From Puerhibacterium puerhi (GTDB taxonomy: Bacteria > Actinomycetota > Actinomycetes > Actinomycetales > Cellulomonadaceae), in NCBI RefSeq assembly GCF_009846865.1, contig NZ_WUWN01000016.1:1-64000 (forward strand): 64,000 nt of DNA, in the 5' to 3' direction. Under the pieces are notes generated by a model, which saw nothing but the letters and a program-made list of their open reading frames with translations, ran no database searches and was not told where the DNA came from. This document shows, in pieces, positions 42,866 to 51,015 of the stretch. The position numbers and the translations under genes are program-made. The first letter of the stretch is position 1. The number at the start of each line of letters is the position of its first letter.

Positions 42866-43501
42866 TCAGAATCGGACGACTCGCTCGTTCCACTCGGGGA
42901 CGCCGTAGGCGTGCGCCTTGCGCGGCAGCACGCGGGGTCCGTCGGCGGGGTTGAGGAGCGTCGGGCCGTCGCGGTGGTCTACCAGCGACGGGAACGTGTA
43001 GCGGATCGGCAGGCCGGCGTCGCGGAAGTAGCGCCCGAGCCTGCGGTCGTAGGGGAGCGCGCTGTGCTCGACGAACGCGAGCATCGGGTCGACGTGCTCG
43101 GTGGGCATCGCGACCCCCACGCCCCACAGGAGCGAGACCGTCTCCAGCCACGAGGCGCCGATGGTCTCGGCCGCCCTCACCGCACTGTCGATGTGCGAAT
43201 GAGGCATCGGGTAGGAGGTCCCGACGTAGAGACCGATGCATGTCCGCGGCGCCGTGGCGATGCCGTCAGCGAATCGGTAGCGCAGGTCCATCGGTGCGAT
43301 GGCGTCGTCCTGGAGCACCAGGCCCCAGTCGGCGCGTCGGTCGATGGCGCCCCAGGCTCGATCCCCGGTGTCGTTCTCGCCGCGGCCCTCGTCCCAGACG
43401 ATGCGATCCGCGCCGACCGTCCACGCGAGCTCCTTGGCCTGCGCCTCTCGGCGCGGGTGCGCCATGACGACGACGGAGAGAGTCAGCGGTGCTTCCACCA
43501 T
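42866..43501 (-). CDS. Phage glycosyltransferase-like protein
   Basis: 211 residues. LSVVVMAHPRREAQAKELAW begins like GT-A proteins and WGLVLQDDAIAPMDLRYRFA carries the QDD metal/nucleotide motif of GT25/GT2-like enzymes. It overlaps the longer glycosyltransferase upstream by 19 bp. Its location beside head genes suggests virion glycosylation. Confidence 0.75.
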   Translation of the reverse strand: MVEAPLTLSVVVMAHPRREAQAKELAWTVGADRIVWDEGRGENDTGDRAWGAIDRRADWGLVLQDDAIAPMDLRYRFADGIATAPRTCIGLYVGTSYPMPHSHIDSAVRAAETIGASWLETVSLLWGVGVAMPTEHVDPMLAFVEHSALPYDRRLGRYFRDAGLPIRYTFPSLVDHRDGPTLLNPADGPRVLPRKAHAYGVPEWNERVVRF

Positions 43502-44928
43502 GCCCAGGGGGTCCTCTCTTCGGCGCGGAACGCGGTGTGGACCCCAGGCCCCGTGACAACGCGGTCGCCGAAGCGCTCGTGCGCCACGATGCCGAACGCG
43601 ATCATGTCGCCGATGGCCGCGGGTGCGGGGTCGGTGCCCCAGAACCGCTGCGCCTCCAGGTCGTAGTAGAGCTGGACGATGCCGTGCGCGAAGGCCATGA
43701 CGTCATCGCGCGTGCCCCCGAGGAGGCCGGCGTTGAGCATCGGGTCGCGGCGGTGCGCCTTGAGGAACTCCTGGTAGCGACCGGCCGGGTGATGCTTGAG
43801 CGCCCACTCGTCGTCGTAGGTCTTCGGCTCAGAGCCGACGTAGACCTTGCCGGGCTCCATCTCGTCCCACGGGGCGTGGAGCATCTCGACGTCCGAGCCA
43901 TCGGTGGCCCACACGTAGCGGTACTCGGGGTGCTCCCGGAGGTGCTGGTAGATGTGCAGCCAGCGACGCATGTAGACGTTCATGTCCACGGCCGGCACGC
44001 GCTCCAGCACTGCGCCCGACGGCGACGACTCCAGCTCGTCGGCCAGCACCACCGCGCGGGCGCCGTTGATCGAGTCGGCCCACGCCTTGAGGGTGGACGC
44101 CTCGGCCTTCCACTTCTTCGCCCGCTGCGGGTCAGGCTGCGACGTCAGGAGCGTCGTGATGACGACGTCCACAGGGTCGCGGTACGGCACGTGGGCGAAG
44201 TAGCCCTCGTCGCGCCGTCGATTGTGGATCTCGGCGTTGCGCTTCGTGAGCTCTTGGCGGTCGGCTAGCGGAACCGAGCGCTCAACGGCCTGGTGCTCGT
44301 CCAGGCTGTAGATCAACTTCTCGGAGCCCGCGACGTCGGCGTAGCGCCACGTGGTCAGGCCGGCGTGGTGAATCCTGTTCGCCAGGTCGCTGTGCTCGTA
44401 CATCCCGCGCCCGTAGACGGGGTCGAAACCGCCGACCTTCTCGACCGCGGAGCGGTGGTAGTAGAGCATCAAGCCGCGCTGCCCGGTGTAGGCGACGTGC
44501 TTGTCGTCCCGATAGACCTCTGCGATGTCCCGCAGCTTGCGAGGGCCTGCAAGGTCGAGGAACTGGTACGACAGGTGCGGCTCGGGGGAATCGACGTAGG
44601 GCTTCCACCAGCCGTCGGCGATGGGCCACGCGTCGTCATCCCAGAGGAAGAGGTGCTCGACGCCAGCGTCCATCAAGAGCTCAAGGCTCTTGTTCTTTGC
44701 GGCCACAATGCCGCGAGACTTCTCGAAGCGGAAGTCCGCATTGTCGACGGGGGTGGAAGAGCCATCGTCGATCACGACGAGGACTGCGGCGGGAGGAAGG
44801 TGCTTGCGGTGATGCTCTAGCGCCTTTGCTAGAACATCGTGCCTGTTGTGCGTCGTGACGGCGACGCCAATTCGCGGCGCTGCCTTATCGGCGGGGACGA
44901 AGGTGGTTCCATCAACGATGACTTCCAA
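43483..44928 (-). CDS. Two-domain GT2-like glycosyltransferase
   Basis: 481 residues from TTG 44928. The N-terminal GT-A domain reads IGVAVTTHNRHDVLAKALEH, LVVIDDGSSTPVDN and HLFLWDDDAWPIADGW (DDD). GGFDPVYGRGMYEHSDLANR carries the ED-like acceptor motif. The C-terminal ~220 residues form a second GT-like domain with YVWATDGSDVEMLHAPWDEM. It is the first gene of the late operon. It probably modifies capsid or tail proteins. Confidence 0.8.
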   Translation of the reverse strand: MEVIVDGTTFVPADKAAPRIGVAVTTHNRHDVLAKALEHHRKHLPPAAVLVVIDDGSSTPVDNADFRFEKSRGIVAAKNKSLELLMDAGVEHLFLWDDDAWPIADGWWKPYVDSPEPHLSYQFLDLAGPRKLRDIAEVYRDDKHVAYTGQRGLMLYYHRSAVEKVGGFDPVYGRGMYEHSDLANRIHHAGLTTWRYADVAGSEKLIYSLDEHQAVERSVPLADRQELTKRNAEIHNRRRDEGYFAHVPYRDPVDVVITTLLTSQPDPQRAKKWKAEASTLKAWADSINGARAVVLADELESSPSGAVLERVPAVDMNVYMRRWLHIYQHLREHPEYRYVWATDGSDVEMLHAPWDEMEPGKVYVGSEPKTYDDEWALKHHPAGRYQEFLKAHRRDPMLNAGLLGGTRDDVMAFAHGIVQLYYDLEAQRFWGTDPAPAAIGDMIAFGIVAHERFGDRVVTGPGVHTAFRAEERTPWAWWKHR

Positions 44929-45044
44929 CTTGTCCCCTGTTCAGTTGTCACGACGGGCAGAGCGAAGAGAAGGGCACTCGCTCTCAACGCGAGGCAGCGG
45001 GAGGAGGGAGGGATTCTGCGGCGGAGGGCGAGTGCCAAGCACTA

Positions 45045-45157
45045 AAGCCCTAGTCTTTAGGGCTTAGAACTTTAGGAGAAGTAGAGCCCGTTAGGGCTCT
45101 CTAGCCTCTAAGAAGTAGAGGGTCTCTAGCCCTCCTAGACCCTAGAGGACTAGGAGG
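45045..45157. repeat. Row of four stem-loops with CTAG/TAGGG elements
   Basis: Perfect stems: AAGCCCTA/TAGGGCTT (45,045-45,065), AGAGCCC/GGGCTCT (45,083-45,100), CCTCTA/TAGAGG (45,105-45,121) and CCTCCTAG/CTAGGAGG (45,131-45,157). CTAG occurs about nine times in 250 bp here, although it is usually rare in bacterial DNA. A wider GGTCTCA/TGAGACC pair (45,188-45,194 and 45,256-45,262) follows. Confidence 0.8.
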
Positions 45158-45292
45158 AAGTAGGTACTAGGAGAAGAGGAAGGTAGAGGTCTCAGAGCCC
45201 TAGTGTCTTGAGCCCTTGTCTCTTATCTCTTACCCCTCTATAGGGTAGTAGGACTTGAGACCCCCGCCGCGTTGGGGTCTAGAGAGGGTGAT

Positions 45293-45305
45293 CTGTGTCA
45301 CACAG
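45293..45305. promoter_or_regulatory. Operator-like palindrome CTGTGTCACACAG
   Basis: A perfect 6-bp inverted repeat around one central base in the divergent control region. It is a plausible binding site for a dimeric regulator. Confidence 0.5.
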
Positions 45306-45691
45306 GCTCTGACCTGCGACGATACCCGCCAGAATTCTCAGGCCGAGCCCAACGGCGAGCTCGGCGGGTGGCGAAGGGACCCTCCCCCAGGGGGTGCCCA
45401 CCTCGGGTGCCCCGGAATCCCCGAGAAGGCGTGTGTGCCTCTCTGGGGGCCTCAAAGTTGCGCACCCTTCCCGGTCTACCTGGACGCCATGAAAGGCCGG
45501 GAGAATGCGATTCTGACCCCTTCCCGAGGGGTGAATGAGCTGAAGGTGGAACATCCTGAAAGTGGCGCTCGGTCTGCGGCTGAGACCCGGCGGTGGGGCG
45601 TCACCCCGGCTGGGGGTCATAGCCCAGGGTTGGTGGGTCCTGAGTTGGGGGCGCACGCGCCCGAGCGCACGTGCCCTGGCACGGGGGCTCA

Positions 45692-45835
45692 CACAGCGCG
45701 AGCGCATGAGCCGAGCACATGAGCCGAGCGCGCATCGCTTGGCACTGTGGCGCTGTGAAGGGAGCGCATGCACAGCGCTCGTCACACAGCGCGAAGGAAT
45801 GGCGCTTGGACACATCGCTTCGGCGCTGCGCTGTG
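45692..45835. repeat. Iterated octamer CACAGCGC
   Basis: Five copies in 144 bp: plus strand at 45,692, 45,771 and 45,785; reverse complement at 45,750 and 45,828. A sixth copy is at 46,476. Two adjacent direct copies of ATGAGCCGAGC also occur near 45,710. The clustering is iteron-like. Confidence 0.55.
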
Positions 45836-46060
45836 CGTGCGTGAGCGCGGCGCGCAAGGGCGCATCACATTGCGCCTGTCGCTCGTGCTGCCCGTCGCTC
45901 AGCCGTGCCGCTAGGCGTGCTGTGTGGAGCGTGTACAGCGCGGTGTGTATGGGCACTGTGTGGGCGCTTGTGCCTACCGCCGGCGCCCCTGGCGCACGAC
46001 ATGTGTGGGTGAAGCTCACCGGCCCTGATCTGCGAAGACACGCCCGCTCGAAGAAATCTC

Positions 46061-46099
46061 GTGTGAAGAGTTGACAGCATCCCGTGTAGAGGGTTGACT
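46061..46099 (+). promoter_or_regulatory. Tandem dispersed-motif copies, likely right-arm promoter region
   Basis: GTGTGAAGAGTTGACA (46,061-46,076) and GTGTAGAGGGTTGACT (46,084-46,099) lie 23 bp apart upstream of the first rightward genes. Both contain a TTGAC -35-like core; good -10 boxes are not obvious. Confidence 0.5.
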
Positions 46100-46440
46100 A
46101 CAGACATCGCCACGGAGCGGGGAACCACTCCCGGAGGCGGTCCTAGGTCGGACGTAGACCCGCTGAGCAGGGCTAGCGGCAGTCCGGGAACGGGACAACT
46201 ACACACAGGGCATCGCGAACGATTCCGCGAACTAGCAACGTCCCCCGACAGTGCGCAGAGCGCACGGGGTAGGGGAGTGACCCAGCGCATAGGCGCGGAA
46301 GAATCCGGGAGTGCAAGCCACCTTCACACCGTGGACCACCGGGAAGTAACGACAGCCCAGTCTCACGAGCGCCCCGCGTGGCGGGGAAACGTGAGCACAA
46401 AGACGCGACGCCGTGAGAGGGCGCGCGCACCAACATTCTT

Positions 46441-46509
46441 CGCCTAGGTGCTGGCCGTTCAGACGGGCACTAGCGCACAGCGCTACGCGGTTCGATTCCG
46501 CGCTAGGCA
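46441..46509 (+). ncRNA. tRNA-like element without D-arm (Leu CAG-like)
   Basis: The acceptor GCCTAG pairs with CTAGGC. The T-arm is perfect (CGCGG, loop TTCGATT, CCGCG). A 5-bp extra arm TAGCG/CGCTA (46,471-46,485) fits a class II tRNA. A loop TTCAGAC (46,458-46,464) has U33, CAG and A37, on an imperfect stem. Only five bases separate acceptor and anticodon stems, so no D-arm can form. It could be a decayed tRNA gene or a tRNA mimic. Confidence 0.45.
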
Positions 46510-46546
46510 CTCGGAAGGCTTCAACAACTCACGAAAGGTGCGGACG

Positions 46547-46873
46547 GTGAACGCTCTGGAAATCGTGCGGAACGTGCTCGGCGAGGCCGACGGCGTCGCT
46601 TCTATCGAGTGGGCGGACAGTGAAGAGGTGGGGGTCGTCGTTCGGTTCTCGGACGGTGGCCGACTCGTGGCGCTGAACGCGGACAACGTCTGCGAGTGGC
46701 ACGACGGCGGCATCGGGGACCACGTGCGCGCCTACGCCTACGCGACGCCGGACGTCTACGACCACGAGACGGGGGAGTCGTTCGACCCCATCGGCGCGGT
46801 CCCGTCGTCGTTCCTGAGTGAAGCGGTCTTCTGGGCCGCTCACGCCCCCGCCGAGGATCTGGAGGCCGTGTGA
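46547..46873 (+). CDS. First rightward gene, unknown
   Basis: 108 residues from GTG 46547, with AAAGG upstream. Acidic. The sequence VGVVVRFSDGGRLVALNADN and SSFLSEAVFWAAHAP is well-formed protein sequence but matches no family I recognise. Confidence 0.65.
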   Translation: MNALEIVRNVLGEADGVASIEWADSEEVGVVVRFSDGGRLVALNADNVCEWHDGGIGDHVRAYAYATPDVYDHETGESFDPIGAVPSSFLSEAVFWAAHAPAEDLEAV

Positions 46874-46944
46874 AGCCTGACCACCTGACCACTGTGCAGC
46901 GCCGAGGCCCGTAGTCCATTCCGTGACGGGGGCCACGGATGAGA

Positions 46945-47011
46945 GCCCACGCGAACACGGGACGCGCGTCGAGAAGGGGCGCGCGGGCGGGTTCGATTCC
47001 CGCCGTGGGCA
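46945..47011 (+). ncRNA. tRNA-like element without D-arm (Phe GAA-like)
   Basis: The acceptor stem is perfect, GCCCACG (46,945-46,951) with CGTGGGC (47,004-47,010). The T-arm is perfect (GCGGG, TTCGATT, CCCGC). An anticodon arm GCGTC/GGCGC carries loop GAGAAGG (46,971-46,977), so 34-36 is GAA, but position 33 is A instead of U. A four-base variable region fits. The 14 bases where the D-arm should be have no stem. Confidence 0.45.
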
Positions 47012-47058
47012 CAACGGACGTCGCACGGCGCGGCGTCCCTGAGTCGAGAGGTAGAGCG

Positions 47059-47436
47059 ATGGTTGCTGACGGGCGCTGGAATTGGATGCCTAGCGGGCTG
47101 AATCTGACCGGCCTCGGCTGGATTCACGACGTCGCCGACGAGTGGGCGGAAGCTCACCCCATCGCCACGGCGACGTTTGACGTAGGCGCGCCCGCGTCGG
47201 TGCGCGTGCAGCACGTCTCCGGCGAGCGGTCGGTGGTCGTGGAGTGGGACGCCACGCTGGGTGAGTATCAGATCACCGTGGGCGACGTGGACGCGGGTAC
47301 GCGCACGACCTTTGAGCGCTCCCGTGCTGCCGCCACGCGGGCCATGCTCGACGCGCTGAACGCATGGCTTCCCGTGGACATGCCCGCGGGTGAGTACGCG
47401 GCACTGTCTCAGCGGCTCTACGCCACGCCGGCGTGA
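47059..47436 (+). CDS. Unknown phage protein
   Basis: 125 residues from ATG 47059. A beta-rich middle (SVRVQHVSGERSVVVEWDAT) is followed by helix RAAATRAMLDALNAWLP. No family is recognised. Confidence 0.65.
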   Translation: MVADGRWNWMPSGLNLTGLGWIHDVADEWAEAHPIATATFDVGAPASVRVQHVSGERSVVVEWDATLGEYQITVGDVDAGTRTTFERSRAAATRAMLDALNAWLPVDMPAGEYAALSQRLYATPA

Positions 47437-47536
47437 CGCGCGGTCCTGACGCGCTTAGGGCGCCACTAGGGGGATGACCTCTGGTGGCGCTCCATGTGTT
47501 GCAGGCCCCATGACACACACGAGAGGAAACGGAACC

Positions 47537-47725
47537 ATGGGAAAGTCCTTCAACGACCTGACGCGCCGTAACCAGCTGACCGGCGCGGGTGACGACGACG
47601 TGACGCGCGAGCGTGTGAAGCGCGAGAGCGTGCGGCGTGAGCGCTACCGGGCGCGCGCTGCGATCCGTAGGGGCGCGTGGGACGCGCTGACGAACAACCG
47701 CCGACGCGCCGTTAGCGTCGCCTGA
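47537..47725 (+). CDS. Small, very basic phage protein
   Basis: 62 residues from ATG 47537. It is rich in Arg (VTRERVKRESVRRERYRARA), suggesting nucleic-acid binding. Its stop is immediately before a dispersed-motif copy. Confidence 0.6.
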   Translation: MGKSFNDLTRRNQLTGAGDDDVTRERVKRESVRRERYRARAAIRRGAWDALTNNRRRAVSVA

Positions 47726-47743
47726 GTGTGGAGGCTTGACGCT

Positions 47744-48535
47744 GTGGTGAGCACTTCGACTCCTACCGCCCAGTGTGACCGCTGCGAGGCGGAAGGGTGC
47801 ATCTACCCAAGAGAGAAGACGTATGGCGAGGCGCGGCACTGCCTGTGCTGCGGCAAGAGCAACAGGAAGCTGACTCCGATGACGCACACCGAGGCCGAAA
47901 GGCTCACCATGACTGCCCACCTCACCCACGCCCAGGCCGCCGCCCGCGACACTCTGCGCGATCTCCTGCCGCCCGGGGCCACCGTCCGCGTCATCATCCG
48001 CCACGTCTCCGCCTCCGGCATGATGCGCACCATTTCGCCCGTCGTCGTTGTCGGCGACAGCGTGCGCGACCTCTCCGGCCTGGTCGCCCGCGCCGGGATC
48101 GGTTTCCGCGAGGACTCGAAGCGCTACGGCCTGCGCGTGGGCGGCGCGGGGATGGATATGGGCTTCCACCTGGTGTACTCCCTCTCGTCGGCGCTCTACC
48201 CCGACGGCTTCAAGTGCACCGGCCACCAGTACACGGAGACGCGCCGCAACGGCCGCCGCGTGCTCGGATGCCCGAGCAACGCCCACGCGAACCACTACGG
48301 CGCCATGGCGCGCGTATGGAACGAGACGCACCCCGACAAGCTCGCGGCCATGGATGACGCGGATTACCGGCGCTCCCTGCCGTCCCTCACGCCCGACGAG
48401 CGCAAGGCCGCCCAGCGCGAGCTGGAGAGCATCGTCGCCGAGCGACAGGCATGGATCGCCGCCCAGCCGAACTACCGCCGCGGCGTCCTCCACCGTGACG
48501 GCGGCTACGCGCTGCACTACGGCGGCGCCCTCTGA
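47744..48535 (+). CDS. Conserved phage/plasmid protein of unknown function
   Basis: 263 residues from GTG 47744, with GGAGG of a dispersed-motif copy 9 nt upstream. The N-terminal ~55 residues hold a Cys cluster (CDRCEAEGC, CLCCGK). The main part, beginning AHLTHAQAAARDTLRDLLPP, contains IIRHVSASGMMRTIS and GGAGMDMGFHLVYSLSSALY. This is characteristic of a family found in many phages and plasmids without known function. ATG 47910 is an alternative start that would omit the Cys cluster. Confidence 0.75.
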   Translation: MVSTSTPTAQCDRCEAEGCIYPREKTYGEARHCLCCGKSNRKLTPMTHTEAERLTMTAHLTHAQAAARDTLRDLLPPGATVRVIIRHVSASGMMRTISPVVVVGDSVRDLSGLVARAGIGFREDSKRYGLRVGGAGMDMGFHLVYSLSSALYPDGFKCTGHQYTETRRNGRRVLGCPSNAHANHYGAMARVWNETHPDKLAAMDDADYRRSLPSLTPDERKAAQRELESIVAERQAWIAAQPNYRRGVLHRDGGYALHYGGAL

Positions 48536-48636
48536 CGGTCGGCCCCGCCAGCGTGGCGGCCCGGCGCCGACGCCGGGACGTCGCGCGGGCAGTACCGCCC
48601 GCACCTCCGTACGCCTCACGAAAGAGAGCCGGACCC

Positions 48637-49638
48637 ATGCCGCACCCCCGCATCTTCTCGCCCCGCACGCTCGCGTCGGCCGCCGTCGGCCGTCTCGTGC
48701 ACACGACACTCGACCACCACGCCGCGACCGCCTACGCCGACGCCCGCGAGCGCGGCGAGACGGTCACCCTCGCGCTGCACCGCGCCCGCGCCGAGTACGT
48801 GGCCGGCCGCGTGCTCGACGTCGCCGCGCCGGGCGACGTCGCCGACGCGCTCGACCTCTCCGACGTCTACGCGGCCGACGTCTACACCGTGAACCTCGCC
48901 GAGCTGGCGCGTCTGTGGCCGCTGCTGGACGACCAGGGCGGGCAGGTCTACACCCGCGACGAGGCGGGCGCCCTGCACCGCGTGCGCACGCCCTACCCGC
49001 TCGACGGGCGCCGCGTGCGGCTCTACGTCGCCGTGCTGCCGGACGACGAGACGACGCCGGACGGCGAGGCGTACGACGCCGACGGCGACGACGACCCGCG
49101 CGCCGCGTACGACGCTGGGGAATGGCGGTTCGTCGGCGTCGCGGTCGCGGCCGTCGACTGGCAGGGCCGCTGCGCCCGCGCCGCGCTCTGGGGGCTCGAC
49201 CAGGGGCGCTACTGGCCCGGCAGCGACGAGGCGCAGATTCTCCACGTGCTCGGGGACCTCATCGGCGACGTGGCCCGCCGGCTCGACGCCGACGCGATCC
49301 CGTCCGAGGCGCGCGCCACGTGCGGCCACTGCGGCAGCGTGTGGGACGCCGAGCTCATGCCGACGCCGGCCGGCCGGTGCCCCTTCGAGGCGGAGCACGA
49401 GTACCCCGACGAGGACGCGCGCGACCACGCCGAGACGGTGCCGGGCGCCGTGGGCTACGTGCCCATGCGCGACGAGGACGACGACGCCCGCCCCGGCATC
49501 ACCCTCACCCGCGACCAGCTCGAAGCGTGGGCGGGTCGCCAGCTCACCGACGACGAGGTGAGCGACCTCGACGACGCCCTCCCGCTCTCGTCGCTCCCCG
49601 AGGTCGTCGGGACGATCGCCGCCGGCTGGGAGGCGTGA
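48637..49638 (+). CDS. Unknown protein with high-GC codon use
   Basis: 333 residues from ATG 48637. The N-terminus is helical and Arg-rich. There is an acidic middle and a zinc-ribbon-like CGHCGSVWDAELMPTPAGRC. The C-terminus contains LTRDQLEAWAGRQLTDDEVS. Third positions are markedly more GC-rich than in neighbouring genes and resemble host genes, so it may have been acquired separately. Confidence 0.7.
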   Translation: MPHPRIFSPRTLASAAVGRLVHTTLDHHAATAYADARERGETVTLALHRARAEYVAGRVLDVAAPGDVADALDLSDVYAADVYTVNLAELARLWPLLDDQGGQVYTRDEAGALHRVRTPYPLDGRRVRLYVAVLPDDETTPDGEAYDADGDDDPRAAYDAGEWRFVGVAVAAVDWQGRCARAALWGLDQGRYWPGSDEAQILHVLGDLIGDVARRLDADAIPSEARATCGHCGSVWDAELMPTPAGRCPFEAEHEYPDEDARDHAETVPGAVGYVPMRDEDDDARPGITLTRDQLEAWAGRQLTDDEVSDLDDALPLSSLPEVVGTIAAGWEA

Positions 49639-49640
49639 CC

Positions 49641-50264
49641 GTGGCGAACAAGACGCGTAACACGCTGGTTGCCCTGACGGTGGCTCTCGCCGCCGCGATC
49701 CCTACCGTGACGCTGGACCAGGCGCGCCGCGCTGACGCCCGGGACTACGCCATGACGCTGAGTGAGGCGACCGAGGCGCAGGCCCAGGCCGAGGCGCGCG
49801 CCGACAGGCTCGCCGCTGAGCTGGGTGAGGCCGAGGAGGTGAGCGCGGAGCACGCGCGGAAGGTCGCCGACCTGACTACCCGTGTGGACGCCCTGACGGG
49901 GCAGGTGGAGACGCTCACGACCGAGCGCGACAAGGCCAACGCTGCCGCGGCCGAGGCCGAGCGCCGGCGCGTGGAAGAGCCCGTGGTGCGTGAGGTCGTG
50001 AAGTGGAAGACGCGCACCGTGTCGGCGCCCGCCGACGACGTGGAGCGCTTCGAGGATGGCTCGTGGAAGAACCACACCACGGGCGAGACGGGATGCACGC
50101 CGGGTGAGCTGTGCGACGACTCGCCCACCAACCTGCCGCCGTGCGAGGTGGAGGACGGGAGCACCGGCCCGCTGCCGTGCTTCTGGAATGCCAAGGAGCA
50201 GGGCAACGGTGAGGGCCGGTCATTCTGGCTGGACGCGGCTCGCCAGACCCACTACGTGAAGTGA
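49641..50264 (+). CDS. Membrane-anchored or secreted coiled-coil protein
   Basis: 207 residues from GTG 49641, with GGGAGG upstream. A hydrophobic N-terminal segment (TLVALTVALAAAIPTVTL) precedes a coiled coil of about 90 residues and a Cys-containing C-terminal domain (GCTPGELCDDS, PPCEVEDG). It is probably exported and disulfide-bonded. The role is unknown. Confidence 0.7.
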   Translation: MANKTRNTLVALTVALAAAIPTVTLDQARRADARDYAMTLSEATEAQAQAEARADRLAAELGEAEEVSAEHARKVADLTTRVDALTGQVETLTTERDKANAAAAEAERRRVEEPVVREVVKWKTRTVSAPADDVERFEDGSWKNHTTGETGCTPGELCDDSPTNLPPCEVEDGSTGPLPCFWNAKEQGNGEGRSFWLDAARQTHYVK

Positions 50265-50282
50265 TATGGGAGGATCCCGCAC

Positions 50283-50486
50283 ATGGCGCAGAAGGTAGTG
50301 ACTTCCATCCTTGACGATATCGACGGTAGCGACGCCGCCGAGACGGTGCGCTTCGCGCTGGACGGAAAGGCGTACGAGATCGACCTCTCCGCTGCCCACG
50401 CAAAGAAGTTCCGCAAGAGCCTTGACCCCTACGTGAAGGCCGCGCGGAAGGTGCGCAAGACGCGGGGGAGGAATGGCCGTGGCTGA
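50283..50486 (+). CDS. Lsr2 dimerisation domain without DNA-binding domain
   Basis: 67 residues from ATG 50283, preceded by GGGAGG. MAQKVVTSILDDIDGSDAAE and TVRFALDGKAYEIDLSAAHA follow the Lsr2 N-terminal domain closely (beta hairpin and helix). Full Lsr2 proteins have about 110 residues with a C-terminal Arg-Gly-Arg DNA-binding domain. Here only KVRKTRGRNGRG remains. It could co-oligomerise with host Lsr2 and interfere with silencing, or bind DNA through the basic tail. Confidence 0.85.
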   Translation: MAQKVVTSILDDIDGSDAAETVRFALDGKAYEIDLSAAHAKKFRKSLDPYVKAARKVRKTRGRNGRG

Positions 50487-50733
50487 CGGAAGCGTCCCGG
50501 AGTTCCGGGCTGTCGTTGAGTGCACTTACGACCCGTGCACCTACTGCCATCGGCCGCGTCAACGTTATGCGGCGGATCATCCAAGCGGGCCCTTCGCCAC
50601 CGCCGAGCAGGCGCGAGAGCATGGCGAGGGGATCGCGCACAAGGTCTACGGATTCAGCGTGCACCGCGTGCTGATTGAGGCGCGCCAGGTGACACCGTGG
50701 GAGACGGTCAGCGTCGAGGTGGAGGCCGGGTGA
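50473..50733 (+). CDS. Small phage protein with Cys pairs
   Basis: 86 residues from ATG 50473, overlapping the Lsr2-like gene. ECTYDPCTYCHRPRQRY is a likely zinc knuckle, and an alpha/beta remainder follows. Unknown. Confidence 0.65.
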   Translation: MAVADGSVPEFRAVVECTYDPCTYCHRPRQRYAADHPSGPFATAEQAREHGEGIAHKVYGFSVHRVLIEARQVTPWETVSVEVEAG

Positions 50734-50993
50734 CGACGGAGGCGCAGCCGCTCGTGACCACGGACGCCTTCCAGAGCGTCCCCGATGACTGGCAGGCGCC
50801 CGCGCAGACGCGCAAGGGCGCCGGCTCAGGCAACAAGGCGCCCGCCCGGCGCAAGCGCTATGACGTGCTGAGCCGGGAGACAGGGCGCCTCATGTTCAGC
50901 ACAGACTCCGAGCTCGTGGCCCAGGCACCCCTTCCGGGTGAGGTGGTGTGGGACCGCGTGACGGGGCGTGCCTACTATGGCCCAACTGTGTAG
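50730..50993 (+). CDS. Small phage protein
   Basis: 87 residues from GTG 50730, overlapping the previous stop. A basic middle (KGAGSGNKAPARRKRYDVLS) is followed by a short beta domain. The end overlaps a dispersed-motif copy. Unknown. Confidence 0.6.
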   Translation: MTTEAQPLVTTDAFQSVPDDWQAPAQTRKGAGSGNKAPARRKRYDVLSRETGRLMFSTDSELVAQAPLPGEVVWDRVTGRAYYGPTV

Positions 50994-51015
50994 CCTTGCC
51001 GGGAGGTGTGAAGGT

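Larger units (their letters stand above)
44929..46546. other. 1.6 kb non-coding centre between divergent arms
   Basis: No convincing gene is present; the frames found here have no domain, no ribosome binding site and unstructured composition. From left to right it holds a comparatively AT-rich stem-loop cluster rich in CTAG (45,040-45,265), a 13-bp palindrome, a stretch with iterated CACAGCGC octamers (45,690-45,840), two tandem dispersed-motif copies (46,061-46,099) and a tRNA-like element (46,441-46,509). It must contain the promoters of both arms, and it may also hold the replication origin or cos site. Confidence 0.75.

Noticed and set aside
45255-46447. Several open frames in the non-coding centre
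   Set aside because: They lack ribosome binding sites, domains and normal composition, and they overlap repeats and promoter-like motifs.
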